A stretch of 64,000 bases of DNA. It comes from Nemertoderma westbladi. Taxonomy: Eukaryota > Xenacoelomorpha > Nemertodermatida > Nemertodermatidae. The stretch is from contig JAUCBJ010003349.1 of NCBI GenBank assembly GCA_032718475.1, positions 19,666 to 83,665 of the forward strand, written 5' to 3'. The notes beneath the pieces were generated by a model. The model saw only the letters and a list, made by a program, of their open reading frames with translations. It was not told the DNA's origin and did not search any database. A program made the translations under genes and the position numbers. This document shows, piece by piece, positions 20,662 through 32,939 of the stretch (positions are counted from its first letter, which is position 1; each line of letters begins with the position of its first letter).

Positions 20662-21886
20662 TTACTTCTGGTATTCCATAAGCTCTTAGGATTTCAAGCA
20701 TTTTACCTCTATGGATGGAGTTTAATGCCTTCTTGAAGTCCACAAAAGTCATGACAGCGGGGAGATTCTTTGACTTAATTCCTTCAATCAGTCTCCGTAG
20801 TGCAAGTATCTGAGCTATTGTTGATCTACTTGGTCGAAATCCGTTTTGGCTCTTACGCTGTAGTTTCTCTATGTGAGGCCTAATCCTATATAGAATCATT
20901 TTATTGTATATTTTGGCAGCTACCACAAGCAGAGAGATCCCACGATAGTTTGTTGGTATGCCAAGGTCTCCTTTCTTGGGGAGAGGCTTTAGTTGACCTT
21001 TAGTCCAAATTGGTAGTGGCTTTTCCCCTTTTAACATCCGGTTGCAAACATTCAATAATGGTCTGTTTAGCACTCCGGTTTTCCATACCTCCGCTGGGAT
21101 TTCATCTAATCCACTCGCTTTATTATTGAACATGCTTTTAATGCTTCTTTGGAGTTCGGCAGGTGTGAAGTCCCCTGTTTCTATAGGTAGTGTCTTGTCA
21201 TATATTTTCCTTGTAGGGCTGACCTCGATGTTTGGTGGCTGCCCAAGCAAGTTGCTGAAGTGATTTTTCCACTTCCCAACACATTCTTCAGGACTATCGG
21301 CTTTGAGGAGCCCCTTTGCACAACTTTTCCGACCAGATACCTCATTTACAGTTTGCCAGGTAAGTCTTGATTGTTGCTGTATGTGAGCAGTTGTAATTGC
21401 TTCAATTTTATCCTGTATGTACTTTTCCTGGCTGATGTTGTAGGCCAATTTAAGATCGTCCTTAGCTTTCTCAACCTTGTTAATGTTTTCAGTTGTTGGT
21501 TGTTCGGTTTTAACTTTGTAGGCTATCTTAAGATCTTCTCTCTTACAAGTAACCTCAGAGTTTTGCCATGGCACATACTGTTTTCGTTTGGGTTTCTGGG
21601 GAATATGCTTCTTAGCTGATTCCTTGTGGGCTGTTATTATATTCTGGTATATTGAATTGGTGGATTGGTCTTCATCCATTGACTGAAGTGCTTCAAAGCG
21701 GTTTTGAACTTCTACTGTATAAGCATCCTTTACAGCATTGTCAGTTCTGAGTTTCTCCCAGTCATATTTGATTTGCTTGCTTGTCCTGGGTTTGCTGGCT
21801 CTCAAACTGAGTCTGATCTCTGCAGTCACAATTCTGTGGTCCGAACCAATTAGCTTGAACGAGCTGTATGCCTCGCAGTTGATCAT
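20606..21886 (-). pseudogene. RTE linker and reverse transcriptase, N-terminal part
   Basis: It begins in the linker between endonuclease and RT, long and Lys/Gln-rich. RT motifs follow: PLPKKGDLGIPTNYRGISLL (around residue 305), then NGFRPSRST and VDFKKALNSIH, where the usual catalytic FDSIH-type Asp is changed to Asn (ALNSIH). That change and the later frameshift mark it as dead. The frame upstream is closed by stops separating it from the endonuclease fragment at 22003-22266. Confidence 0.85.
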
Positions 21887-22002
21887 GCTGTTTCTCTACT
21901 TTTTGTTTATAAGGATGTAATCCAGTTGTGCTTTGGTTCCATTAGGGTATTGAAAGGTCCATAGCTTCCCCTTACTCTTTTCGAATGTGTTGTTTGTTGG
22001 TA

Positions 22003-22266
22003 TCAATTCACATTCTTTATTTGGTCTAAAAGTAAGTACCCATTTCTGTTAGAACTGGTGTTATAGGTGTAACCCTTGATGTCTTCTGGGCTAATTTGTG
22101 CATTCAGGTCACCAGCAATGACTTTAACATTGTGTTTCGGAATGTCCTTTATAAGTCCAGTCAGTTCTTCATAAAACTTGACTGCTTGTTCTGGCCCTGA
22201 GGCATTGGTTGGACTGAAGCAACATATAACTGCTGCCTTGGGATTCCCATCAAATGTTGCGATCAT
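22003..22266 (-). pseudogene. RTE AP-endonuclease fragment
   Basis: An 87-codon fragment with the endonuclease core VIAGDLNAQI (catalytic Asp and Asn of the APE family) and upstream CFSPTN. The sequence in the same element further 5' (22267-22356) reads IGGVGILLSPFA, also typical of the endonuclease, before the truncation point at 22356. Confidence 0.82.
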
Positions 22267-22356
22267 AACCCTGGAATTTATAGATTCGATGTTGTTTAGG
22301 GTCTTAAGTGCAAATGGGCTTAGCAGAATTCCTACTCCACCAATTGATATATAGCT

Positions 22357-22592
22357 AGATACGCTGATAGTGTTGGTTTTAGCTATTATACGGGTTTCAA
22401 TTTGTCAAATCAGGAACTAACCCCTTTGTTGAATGAGTGGGATACGCAAATCGATGAGACAATCAAGCATCTTTTTGATGATGTTAAAAATATCATTCAA
22501 CTATCAGACCGTCTCAGAATGATTAAAACCGATAAAAAAAATTATTATTACCAACACTGATAATCCTACTGAAGCGGGAGCAGGCGGAAATT
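22357..22592. repeat. 235-bp target-site duplication, right copy
   Basis: Second copy of 19560-19794, one base longer because of an extra A in an A run. Its identity to the left copy gives the age of the LINE insertion (about 4% total divergence). Confidence 0.92.
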
Positions 22593-22760
22593 CTATTGAG
22601 TTGCATTACTTGAATGATAAAGCCCATAATAGTTTTTTCAAAGTAGCAATGGATGGTGTTTCTCTTACTGAGGCTAATGTAGATCGTTTTATCATTTTGG
22701 ATATACCCAAAGCATTCGTTGAGATTCCATCACCAAAACCAGATGTTGAAGAGAGTTGAG
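22593..22760 (+). pseudogene. Unrecognised ORF, 3' part
   Basis: Continuation of the interrupted ORF from 19047. The readable segment contains SIELHYLNDKAHNSFFKVAM and ends near a stop at about 22758. The function is unknown. The frame is shifted by one relative to the left half because of the extra A in the duplicated segment. Confidence 0.45.
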
Positions 22761-23085
22761 CTCAACCGCAACATGTCTTTCCTGAAATATTACCACGGAA
22801 GCCGAGATCGTCAAATTAACCAATGCAACAGCTGCAACGAAACAGAAAGTTGTTGTTACCTCATTTCCAGTAGATGAGGCTAATAATTTTACTTCAAAAC
22901 CCGAGGTCATGCCTGGAAACCCTTATTGGTGATTGGTGATTGTTTTAAAATTATTTCGCTCGGTAGCATATAAATGTTTAGATATAGCCAATAACATTTC
23001 ATTTTATATTAATCTTTGGTGATATTTTATTATTATTATTATTATTATTATATAATCTAAACAAACTTCAATATGGATAGTAATA

Positions 23086-26000
23086 TGTTGTTCATTCTGT
23101 CATATGAATGTAACTAGACATAATTATTTATGACACCTAAAGTCGCATTTTGAAGTTTATTCTTGTTTTAAGTGTCATGTCACGACTTCAAGCGGTGAAA
23201 TTTGTAAACGACATGAATCAACTACGGGTTGTAAAGAAATGGTGTTTCGCACCTATCAATTGACTTGTTCTACGTGTAATAAAGATTACTCATATGAGAA
23301 TTATTTACGACACGACTGTCACTTGAAATGTTATTACACAAGAAAGCGTAAATCAACGCAACATAAAAATATAATATCTAGAAAAAACGTAAGACTGGCT
23401 CTTGGTACATGTGCAACAATTTTTACTCGGGAACAAGCCACTCACGATAATCGTCTTGAAATTTATGTCCATGACCTTCCAACTTCTAGAGATTATCCCG
23501 ATGTAGAAACAGCATTAGCGCAAATTCGAGGTAATATTCTTCAGTTAATATTAGACAGATTGAAAGAAATGAATGTTCTTAGACTGTGGTTAGGTCTAAA
23601 TGTATTAATGAACAGAACACATTTTTCAGAAGGTGAGCAATTAGAAACCCTTTATTTTAATTCTTCCAGTGGTGCTATTAATACTATAGATTCATCAGAA
23701 AGTTTTGATATTTGGTCTGAGTATGTTTTAGAAAATATATTACAAAAAATAGCCATGTTTAACAAACGTGGTTCAGGCTGATGCAATAAATCTTTATTAA
23801 GAGTTGAAATTAAATTAGCTGATTCTAAGTGTAGGTCGTTACTATATAAGGGACATGGATATATGGAATTACCTACGGCTATATCGAGTAAACCATGTAC
23901 AATAAATGTACAAAATAACCGCAAAATTTAGTTTAGTCATTTCATTTTTGACAACGGGAAAAATGATTATCCAACAGAGTGGCAGTTAGCGATTCAACTT
24001 TTTGAAAAACAAAATTCGAAATATATAATTAATTTATTATGCTGGAATAACAACAAACAGACCCCTGTATCTATATTAAGACAACCTCCATTTAGTAAAA
24101 TTACACCAGATAAAGAGTTATTAAATATATTACTTGTAGTAAAAAATAACAATGCATCTAAACAAATTCATTATGTTTGTATAACTAACTTGAATCGATT
24201 GCTGAATACGAGAGCTCTACATATCCGCAATAGATAATATTGCGAAAGGTGTTTAACCCATTTCTACCGCAAGGATGTTCTCCAACGACACCGTCTTGCA
24301 TGTTATCAAGGAAGAAGTCAACGTGAGAAATTACCTAATAAAAAAAGAACACATATTAGTTTTACAAATTTAGATAGAACCTTATCCCCACTGTTTGTCA
24401 CCTACTCCGATATAGAATGTATCTTACAACCCTCAGTTAATAATAATAATAATCAATTTACACATAAGCATATACCGTGTGCTGTGAGTTATTTAATTGT
24501 TCCAATTAGTGAATTAATTGATCCTCCAAAATGTCATTTGAAAACATTCGTAAAGTCAAATAATAATAATAATTGTATTCAAGATTTCTTAGATTCATTA
24601 TATACTAATTTAACTGAATTATGTCGCTGGTCAGAATTATATACCCATAAAAGTATGTTATTTAATAATATTCATTTTTTAAATTTTGAACAGGCAAAAA
24701 TTTGTGTATATTGTAATGTTACTTTAAATAATAATATAGGGAAAAACAGACATCACTCACATATTACAGGTAAATATATCGTAGCAGCCTGTAATAGTTG
24801 TAACCGAAGTTTATCATTGAAACGATACCTGTATGTACTTTGAGGGCACAATGCCAATAACTACGATATACATTGTATATTACAAACCGGATTTAGAGAT
24901 AAGAAATACACGGATTGGGATATAAAGGTTATACCGAGAAATACAGAACGATATATTTCACTGAGTGCATTTATCCCAATTAAAAACACTTCTAAAAAAA
25001 TTGAGTTACATGTCTTAGACACATATCAATTTTTAAGCTTTTCCCTAAGTAATTTAGTTGAATGTTCAACAAAGGATGTAGCGAGTCATGATATAAGCTC
25101 AATTTTACCTATTACTCTACAAGAAATGAAATATTTTTATCCAAACTTGAATAACTCAACAATTAATCAGAAAGGAGTATTTCCATACGAGTACTTGACA
25201 GATATAAATAAATTTAATGATACCGGTTTACCATCTATAAATAATTTTTTTAGTAACTTAAGTCAAAAAACATGTACAATTGAAGATTATAGGTTTGCTG
25301 GATTATCATGGGTAGAATTCGACTGTGTGAATCTCAAAGATTATCTTTTAGCCTATTTAAAACTCGATGTTTGTTTGCTTGCTGATATATTTGAGAATTT
25401 TAGGAATGTTTGTAAACAAAATTACGATTTAGAAGTGGTTTTTTACTGCAGTATCGCATCATTTACATATGATTGCGCGCTAAAATATAATAAATGTAAA
25501 ATATAATTAATAAAGGATTACCAGACATACAGAGATTTTGAAAAATCAATTAGGGGTGGTGTTTCATTTTGTCGTAAGCATTATATAGAATCAAATATAC
25601 CCGAAACAAGTACATATGATTCTACTAAGGAAGAATGTCATATTTTTAATATTGATTTCAACTCATTATATTCTGGGAATTTAAGTAAAAACTACCCACC
25701 TCACAATTCAAAGAAGTAAGTATTAAACATTTAGAGAATGCAATTCCAGAAGAACTAATCGAGTACATGGTAGATTTAGACAATGACGGATCTACAGGAT
25801 ATTTTTTAATATGTGATTTAAAATACCCCAAAGCTATTCACGATCACATTACAATTACTGTTAGCCCCCGAGCATTTAAGTATAAATGAATAAATGCTTT
25901 CACCGTATATGAGGGAACAATTTAATAACTTATCGGAATAAAGAGGCACCTCCGGTAAATATAAGATGTCTACAGCAAAACTCTTGCTGACGCAATTTGA

Positions 26001-26938
26001 TAAAGAATTTTATCATTTACATTTGAAACTGTTAAAATTTTATATAAAACAAGGATTAATTGTTACTAAACTACATAAATTATATTCTTTTCAACAAGAA
26101 TTTGTATTTAAAAATTACATAGATTTTAATATTAATCAAAGGCGACTAGCAAAAAGTTACATTGAAATGGCCGTCGCGAAGCTGCTTAATAACTCTTTAT
26201 TTGGTAAGTCAATAGAAAAGATATGGGACGGGATCGATGTAACTTTCGTATTGCAAATGGCAATGAGAAATGTGACCAATTGGTGAAACGTATTAATCAT
26301 GAACAATTTATAATATACAATAATACATTATCGGGCCATTTATTGGTACCTCTTTGGCAACTCTTGATAAGCCTATTTTTATTGGCAGCGCAGTGTTGGA
26401 TTTAGCCAAACTCGATTTATATGAGCTATACTAAGATAAATTACTTCTAATACAAAAAGAATTAAACTGCCGAATAGAAATTGTAGCATCAGATACAGAC
26501 TCTTTAATAGGTTGTTATTATAATACATCACAGAGTACCTCCAATTACCCACCGGATCACCCACTTTGTAGTAACATAAATAAATCGAAACTTTATTACT
26601 GTAAAGATGAACTAGCCTCATGTGAAATTAAACAAGCAGTATTTTTAAGACCAAAATTATATTCAATTTTGGAATGAAATAGCAGAAATATTCGCAGAGC
26701 AAAAGGTATTACAAGAGCTGTTGTGGAAAAGAATATTACTCATGAAGAATATTTAAAAGCATATAACACAAATGAAGAAATAAAAAAAAATACACAGAAT
26801 AACTTAATAACAGAAAAATACACTTCCTTGGGGGCACTATAAAACAAAGCTTAAAAAACCTATAAAAAAATCAAATATACCAATTTATAAAGAACCAGAA
26901 GATGAATTATCAAATAATAAAAAAAAATATAAGTTGTA
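23086..26938 (+). pseudogene. Protein-primed family B DNA polymerase, Polinton type, decayed
   Basis: About 1,250 codons remain recognisable, mostly in one frame from about 23086 to 26280 but cut by several stops (for example near 23779, 23929, 24235, 24841, 25504) and with frameshifts near 25710 and 26230-26450. In order: N-terminal Cys/His clusters (23150-23330); a second C-X2-C...H-X3-C finger (YCERC, 24237-24300); the 3'-5' exonuclease motif YSDIE (about 24404); an HNH-like insertion CVYC...HITGKY...CNSCN (24700-24810); an exonuclease II-like motif HNANNYD (24847-24867); polymerase motif A FNIDFNSLY (about 25645); motif B AVAKLLNNSLFGK (about 26170-26210); and motif C ASDTDSL (about 26486). 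The HNH insertion just before the exonuclease II motif is a hallmark of Polinton/Maverick and virophage-like polymerases. No integrase, packaging ATPase or capsid gene is visible. It is dead. Confidence 0.85.
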
Positions 26939-27420
26939 AGCAGATCATTTTTGGACTTAATCCCCTGTTAGCAGTATATTACCGGTACTATACTACTGTA
27001 CTACACTGACTGCACCGAACCTAACACTGTCAGACTTCCTGGTACCAACGAATACGGAGTTCTAGAGTAGAACTTAGAACTTAGAACCGCGTCACCTGTA
27101 TTCTGCGTTAGTCCTACTCGCGATGCCCTGCTGCACTTGCAGTAGCTCTGGCTCGGGTAGCCGTTGTAAGAGGTGCGCCTGCGTAAATGCGGGACGTGTT
27201 TGTACAAACTGCGCACCAGGATGAAGGGGAACTGTTTCAACGGCGGGGGGACATCTTCCTCACAGTCATTGCCTTACCCCTACCGAGAGAAGCTTATATC
27301 CATTGATTCCGTTCCGGGTTCACTTTCGCAGCCGTTGCCAGCGGATAGTGGATAGTGGTGGTTGGTTATCAGGATAAGAGCTGAAGAGGGAGATGATGAC
27401 TGGCATGACAGCATGACACA
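26939..27420. other. Non-coding; possible LINE 5' region
   Basis: No gene is supported. It contains TACCGGTA and a moderately GC-rich part (27040-27400). It may be the 5' untranslated region of the LINE that follows, whose exact 5' end I cannot place. Confidence 0.4.
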
Positions 27421-27698
27421 TTGGTGGACTTTGATGCAACGTTAACTAATGTAACCAGTCTTTTGAGTATCCCAGCGTCCAGCGAGTCGGGTGTCCCAGT
27501 GGCCAATGCATCGGGTGCCCACCAAGCTCCAACGTCGTTTGTTGTCACCAACCAGGTCCCCATTGTTACAGGTATTGTGGCTGCCCCCCCCCCCCCCCTG
27601 CCCACTGCCCCAATGGTGTCAGGGGCTGTCCCCCAAGTTCCCACGGTGCCAGGAGTTGTCCCATTCTGCTAAGTACTGAAGTAGGGCATCTACGCTGA

Positions 27699-28448
27699 AT
27701 GCGTTCGGCGCACAATTTTTTCCAGTATTTGGAGCAGGCTCAGAAAATTGAGAGCGCGGCGCCGCGCAGGCGCAGTAAATCGGATACAGTAAATGACCTC
27801 ATTGAGTCAAACAAGCGAAATAACATCCCATTAGCTGATCGTCGTGCGGAACTTACTTCCGAGAACAGGCAGCAACAGCAAACTCATTCTTTGAGGGACA
27901 ACAGAAATGAGGCTGAGCAGAGAGATAACAAGCGAATGAACATAATTATGCATAATGTTCCAATTCCTGACTCAACAAACAGCAGTCATCGAGGTGATTA
28001 CGATACAAAGATAATCAATGCTTGCCTTGGGGAAATTGGATGTAATGACATTCAGCCACGATCAACCAGGCGACTTCGTCGCTTTGTAAATCATCGACCT
28101 TTTGGTTTCTGTGATAAGGTTGTAGTGACTTTCCGACAAGAATCTGACAAATGGAAGGTTCTCAATTCATTATACAGTCGTGAAAGCAACATTGTATCTG
28201 TCACTCTTCCAACTAATGATATACAGGCGTTTCGTATCACTCCAGATAGGACTCGCCGGGAACTGGAGTCTGTTCGGCAGCGATATGCAGCCAAGAATAA
28301 TCGGAACACTACTGCTTCTGTCACACAGGAAACTGTTTCATTAAACAATTCTATAAATATTGCCATCACACCTACACTCGCAAATGATACATTTCCTGGG
28401 CAGCACTCTCAAAACAGCCCGTCAAGTGCTACTGGTGGACCACAATGA
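27699..28448 (+). pseudogene. LINE ORF1, 249 aa
   Basis: The N-terminal half is Arg/Glu/Gln-rich and probably coiled (about 45-85). A basic, RRM-like fold follows (about 85-190; RMNIIMHNVPI, then FCDKVVVTFRQ), as in the RNA-binding ORF1 proteins of CR1/L2/Jockey elements. It may lack its true N-terminus. It ends 31 bases before the first ATG of ORF2. Confidence 0.7.
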
Positions 28449-28479
28449 CATCAGCTAACAGACAGAATCTACATTCAAC

Positions 28480-31422
28480 ATGCAAACCATGGATTCACCA
28501 TACCCCTGGCTAGAGGAATTTGATGGACGTGGTGTTCATGCTGCCCATATTAACATCCAAAGTCTAAAGCCCAAAATCCCCGAATTGAGAATAATCATGA
28601 ACTCTTGTCGGATACACGTGCTAATGGTCACCGAAACATGGCTGGATGCTTCTGTGCCAGATGAGGAAGTAACGATTTCCGGCTACAAAATCTACAGGCA
28701 TGACAGACATAGAAATGGAGTCTCTTTACCCTGGGGTGGAGTCGCAATATATGTAGAAAATAATTTATCTTTTGTAAAGGAATTCACTCATCCCTATTCC
28801 GAAATATTATTTGGTAACCTCTTCCTACCATACACCAAACCAATTCTGTTAGAGGTTATTTATCGACCTCAATATGACAACGACATATCCATAGAGTGAC
28901 ATATCCCAATATAAGGAAGTATATATACTCGGTGATACAAATACAGATATCCTACTACCTAAGCAGAATACAAATGCATCTTCAACAGACATCAACAAAC
29001 TAACTAACTTTTGTAATTCTGTTGGCTTAAAACAAATTATAAATGAACCTACACGTGTAACGGAAAACAGCAGCACCTGTATCGACCATGTATTTGTCGG
29101 AGCAACTCCAATGGTCAAAAGGAGTGGAGTTATTAAGACATGTTTGAGTGACCATTATATGGTATTTTTAACAAGGAAAAAGGAGAGATTGACATTGAAT
29201 CGTCATACAACTATAAACTGCCGAAACTATTCAAGATATTCAAAAGAAGCACTATTACAAATGATTAAGTCAAACGCAGTCATCCAGCAAATCTCCCAAC
29301 AGTCACAAATCGAGATTGCAGCACAGCAACTCAGTGAGGAGTTAAAATCCATAATTGACACACTCGCACCCATGCGTACCAGACGAATAAAGGTTAGATC
29401 TGAAAAATGGATAGATGGTGAAATATTGACTGCAATAACACTACGTAACAAAGCATTCAAACGATACTCCAGTAGTAGGTCATCATCACATGATCATTCC
29501 GAATACAAGCATCTTCGAAATGAAGTAACGACACTTATTCGTCAGAAGAAATCCGATTACATCAAAGAGCAGATAGAGTCAAATAAAGACAACACAAAAG
29601 CGCTTGGGAAGATCTTTAAAGTCGCTTGGTGTTCCATCCAAAAAGCAATCCACTACACCTTCAGGATTATTGATCGAGGGGGAGATTTCGCAAGATACAG
29701 ATATAATATGCAATCATTTCAATGACTATTTCTCAAGCATTGCTGAAAAACTTGTGGATAAACTACCTCCACCAACAGGCGAATATGGATACATACCTAC
29801 ATCCAAGTACTATGAAGGATTAGGGATACATCAGAACAGCTTTTCTTTTCACACAACTAGTATATCAGCCATTTTCGATATATTACGCAGTCTGGATATA
29901 GGGATAAGTACAGGACCTGACGGTATACCTGCCAAAATTGTTAGAGATGGTGCTGACCTTATTGCACAACCCCTAACTCACATAGCCAACATATCTATCG
30001 GAAATGGAATATTTCCTTCGGTGTATAAATATGCCAAGGTGGTACCAATTTTCAAAAAAGGTTCTCACACTGCTGTAGAAAATTATAGACCTGTGTCCCT
30101 TTTACCGATTCTTTCCAAAGTTCTAGAACGTATTGTACACGATCAATTAACATTATATTTTAACAGCAACAACATTATAAATAAATATCAATCGGGATTT
30201 AGAGCTGGCTACTCTACAAATACTAGTCTAATGTTTGTTGACAACTTCATCATTGATGCTATGGATAATGGATGTTTAACTGGAATGGTGTTAATTGACT
30301 TCAGCAAAGCCTTCGACACAATCAATCATTCTCTCCTAATCCAGAAGTTTAAACTGTTGGGTTTCTCTGATCTAGCTACACAATGGTTGACTTCATATAT
30401 ATCTGGGCGGAAACAATTTGTCTGTCTTAATGGTACGTCCTCAAAACCATTGAATGTCAACCACGGTTTTCCCCAGGGGTCTATCTTGGGTCCTGATCTC
30501 TACACAGGAAATACTAATGATTATCCCCAATCTATCAATGTTATGGCTCCAATTTTTGCAGACGATACAAATCTTATTTTTTCTGCTCCAGATGCTGAAT
30601 CAATATCACAATCATTATCCGAGAATATGGAACAAACATTCAGTTGGTGTGTGGAAAATCGACTGAGCATAAACCTCAAGAAAACTAAAGTAATTTGTTT
30701 TGGAACCCATCAGCGGCTTGCGAGAGGGTCGGAACTCAGAGTAACGTGCAATGGGACGGTTCTTCCCCAGGAAAATGTAGTAACGTACCTGGGCTCTGAA
30801 CTCGATGAAACACTCTCCGGTGACAGTATGGTAACTGCAATAATAAAAAAAGGAAACAGCCGACTGAAATTCCTTCACCGTCAAGGGGCTGTCCTCAATC
30901 CCCACACTCGGCGCATTCTATGTATGGCTCTCATACAGCCACATATGGATTACGCAGCAAGTTGCTGGTTCTTCTCGATTGCGCACCGTAAGCGGGTCCA
31001 ACTTGAGTCCCTCCAACGTAAATGCGTTCGTTACTGCCTCGGTTTGGGTCCACGGACTCATATCGGTGCAAGCAGAATTTGCTACATTGAACTGGCTTCC
31101 ACTAAAAGAACGATGTGAGTCCGTTGTACTATCGCACATGTACAAAATTTGCAATGGCAATGGGCCGTCATACTTGCGTGACCTCATCAATTTCTCGGGG
31201 GAGAGCGGGACAACGAATGTACGTATTGCCCACCGGAAGGCGATAATCCCAAACAAGAACATGAAACACGGACAACTCGCCATCTCATATATGGGCCCAA
31301 CACTATGGAACGAGATCCCAGCCGCGATTACAAGATCTGTAAATCTGGAAACATTCAAACATAAATTAAAAGATCATTATTTAGACAAAATGCGTGCCAA
31401 GGAAGTTTCTTTATACACCTAA
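28480..31422 (+). pseudogene. LINE ORF2: endonuclease-RT, three frameshifts
   Basis: Endonuclease N-terminus at 28480-28899 (HINIQSLKPK, then VTETWLD with catalytic Glu). The frame then shifts near 28890 to the frame that includes 29111-29725 (GDTNTDI, then CIDHVFV; the Asp-His endonuclease end SDHYMV). It shifts again near 29620 into 29604-31118, the reverse transcriptase (GPDGIPAKIV, then VLIDFSKAFDTINH with catalytic Asp, FPQGSILGP and FADDTNL). It shifts a third time near 31060-31115 into 30979-31422, the C-terminal domain (NWLPLKERCE, then GPTLWNEIP), which is diagnostic of CR1/L2-related LINEs. All catalytic residues are visible but the frame is broken, so the copy is inactive. Confidence 0.88.
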
Positions 31423-31423
31423 T

Positions 31424-32394
31424 TGAGTCCCTTAAATATACTATTTTAATCGGTCACAACTACCACAACCATCATTTGTTTTTATTTAATAACTACATTT
31501 AATTAATTTATCAACTCTAATTAAAAATTTGCAACCCTAACCTAAGACACTAGTCTGACAGAAATTACCCATCCAAACTTCCAATCTACTGTTAATCACA
31601 ATGAATATTTTTATAATTAATTTGCGTCCAAACATTTACATTTTACTTTTAACCTCGGAGTCATCTCATTAATATTTTTAAAAACATTTTTACTAATCTT
31701 AACTTAATCCATTTTTATCAATTAATATTTTTAACCAACGCTATTTTAAATGCATTTTTACCAATGTACCTTATTACTTTTAGTTAGAGGATCCACATGA
31801 AAATGAGACTCAGTCTCTTGTGGCTATCCTCGGCCGCCAAATAGTACATAAATTATAGATTGCACTACCTGTATAGTTTAATGTGTAATTCTTGTGTAAA
31901 TAATAATAATAATAATAATAAAATAAATTTGTATAGCGCCAAATTTACAATAAATGTATAAATATCGTACAGTAGGCCTACTAATTTGGTGACTGTTATT
32001 TTAATCTGTTTTTTTAGTGTTGTTCTTGTTGTATATAACATATATTTGTATTTTATCTATCATTTGGCGCCAATAAACAAGTTCAAACAATCAAGTTCAA
32101 TCCAGAGCGCGGCGCCGCACAGGCGCAGAAAATTGATAGCGGGGCTCACTGCTACACTGGCTCAGACTTCCACTACAGCACTAAGTCAGTAAGTAAGTAC
32201 TGAGGTACTGAGGTAGGCCTACCCCTGGCCTGCTGGCAGTTTGCCGACTACCGGTAACAGGGTAATGACATACAGATAAGACTGTAAGAGATAGGCCTAA
32301 TAACTGAATAAACCCTCCTACTTCAGTACTTGGTGTGCTTCGGCTTCGGCCAGTAGGCAGGCAGGTAGGTCAGGTGGTAGGAGATTTCGCGCAG
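31424..32394. other. LINE 3' UTR and intergenic sequence
   Basis: 31424-31923 is probably the LINE 3' UTR with its (TAA)n tail. Beyond it lies non-coding sequence. At 32103-32128 the GC-rich string GCGGCGCCGCACAGGCGCAG repeats a string found in LINE ORF1 at about 27754-27776, so a short piece of LINE sequence may be duplicated there. Confidence 0.5.
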
Positions 32395-32550
32395 TATGCA
32401 GTATTCCTGCTGTGCGCGCCAATCTCGCGCAGAATTTCTGCTCTGCGCGCCAATCTCGCGCAGTGTTTCTGCTGCGCACGCGGATTTTGCACTGTTTTCG
32501 ACTGCGCAGGCGCACATTTTTTCCTGCGCCACGTCGCGTTCGGCGCACAA
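32395..32550. promoter_or_regulatory. CpG-rich patch with NRF-1-like palindromes
   Basis: Dense CpG and repeated GCGCGCCAATCTCGCGCAG strings in an AT-rich region. CTGCGCAGGCGCAC at 32502-32515 is close to the NRF-1 half-site palindrome (TGCGCATGCGCA). No gene clearly starts here; PIAS starts 1.6 kb downstream. It could be a CpG-island-like regulatory patch or repeat debris. Confidence 0.3.
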
Positions 32551-32662
32551 AAAAATCACTCAACAGAAGGGCGTGTAGGCCTATCTTACTGTCTTATCTA
32601 CTGATCTAGGCCTACTGTAATTTCTCCCATTGTTCATTCTTGTATAGGCCTATATTATTTAC

Positions 32663-32720
32663 TTAACCCTCCCCCGGTAACGGGTGTAAAATAATACCCC
32701 AAGGGGATAAATTTTGATAT
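32663..32720. repeat. Possible single end of a TTAA element
   Basis: TTAACCCTCCCCCGGTAACG at 32663 resembles the tips of the TTAA family (TTAACCCTAT...CCGGG). I could not find a matching inverted end downstream, so this may be a solo or decayed terminus. Confidence 0.35.
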
Positions 32721-32939
32721 TTTTCGACAATCTCTCATATTACAGTATTATGTATGTCCGTTCACAGCTTCATAGTACAGTCAGACAGTAGTAGCCTATC
32801 TTCCAAAAAAACGTGTAATCTACCGATTGTGTGGGCCAAAGCTATAAAATTTTGTTTATGAAAAATGTTATGCCCCTTAATTTGAAAACAACTTACAGAC
32901 TTAGTTAGGTAAGATGGGGTATAAAAATACCCCATTTGT

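Larger units (their letters stand above)
19795..22356 (-). mobile_element. 5'-truncated RTE-type LINE
   Basis: A non-LTR retrotransposon on the minus strand inserted in the unrecognised ORF. In element sense the endonuclease C-terminal half comes first (22266-22003), then the reverse transcriptase (21886-20606 and 20661-19801). The RT has FADD as its catalytic box and, near the end, a segment (WTLTKSLEQRIDGCYTRLLR) typical of RTE-like LINEs. The 5' end is truncated inside the endonuclease. It ends with almost no 3' UTR, as RTE elements do. Confidence 0.9.
27421..31923 (+). mobile_element. CR1/L2-like LINE, decayed
   Basis: A plus-strand non-LTR element with ORF1 (27699-28448), an AP-endonuclease, a reverse transcriptase and a CR1/L2-type C-terminal domain, split over three frames. 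The 3' UTR runs to about 31923, where a TAA microsatellite (about 31900-31923) ends it. The penultimate segment (GAGACTCAGTCTCTTGTGG...CGGCCGCC) looks like a conserved 3' end. The 5' boundary is uncertain. An upstream open frame (27421-27672, Pro/Val/Ala-rich, with a 16-C run) may be part of the ORF1 N-terminus shifted by one frame. Confidence 0.85.

Noticed and set aside
32318-32609. Small ORFs on both strands in the CpG-rich patch
   Set aside because: Up to five overlapping frames are open because of a repeated GCGC-rich string; none has normal protein composition.
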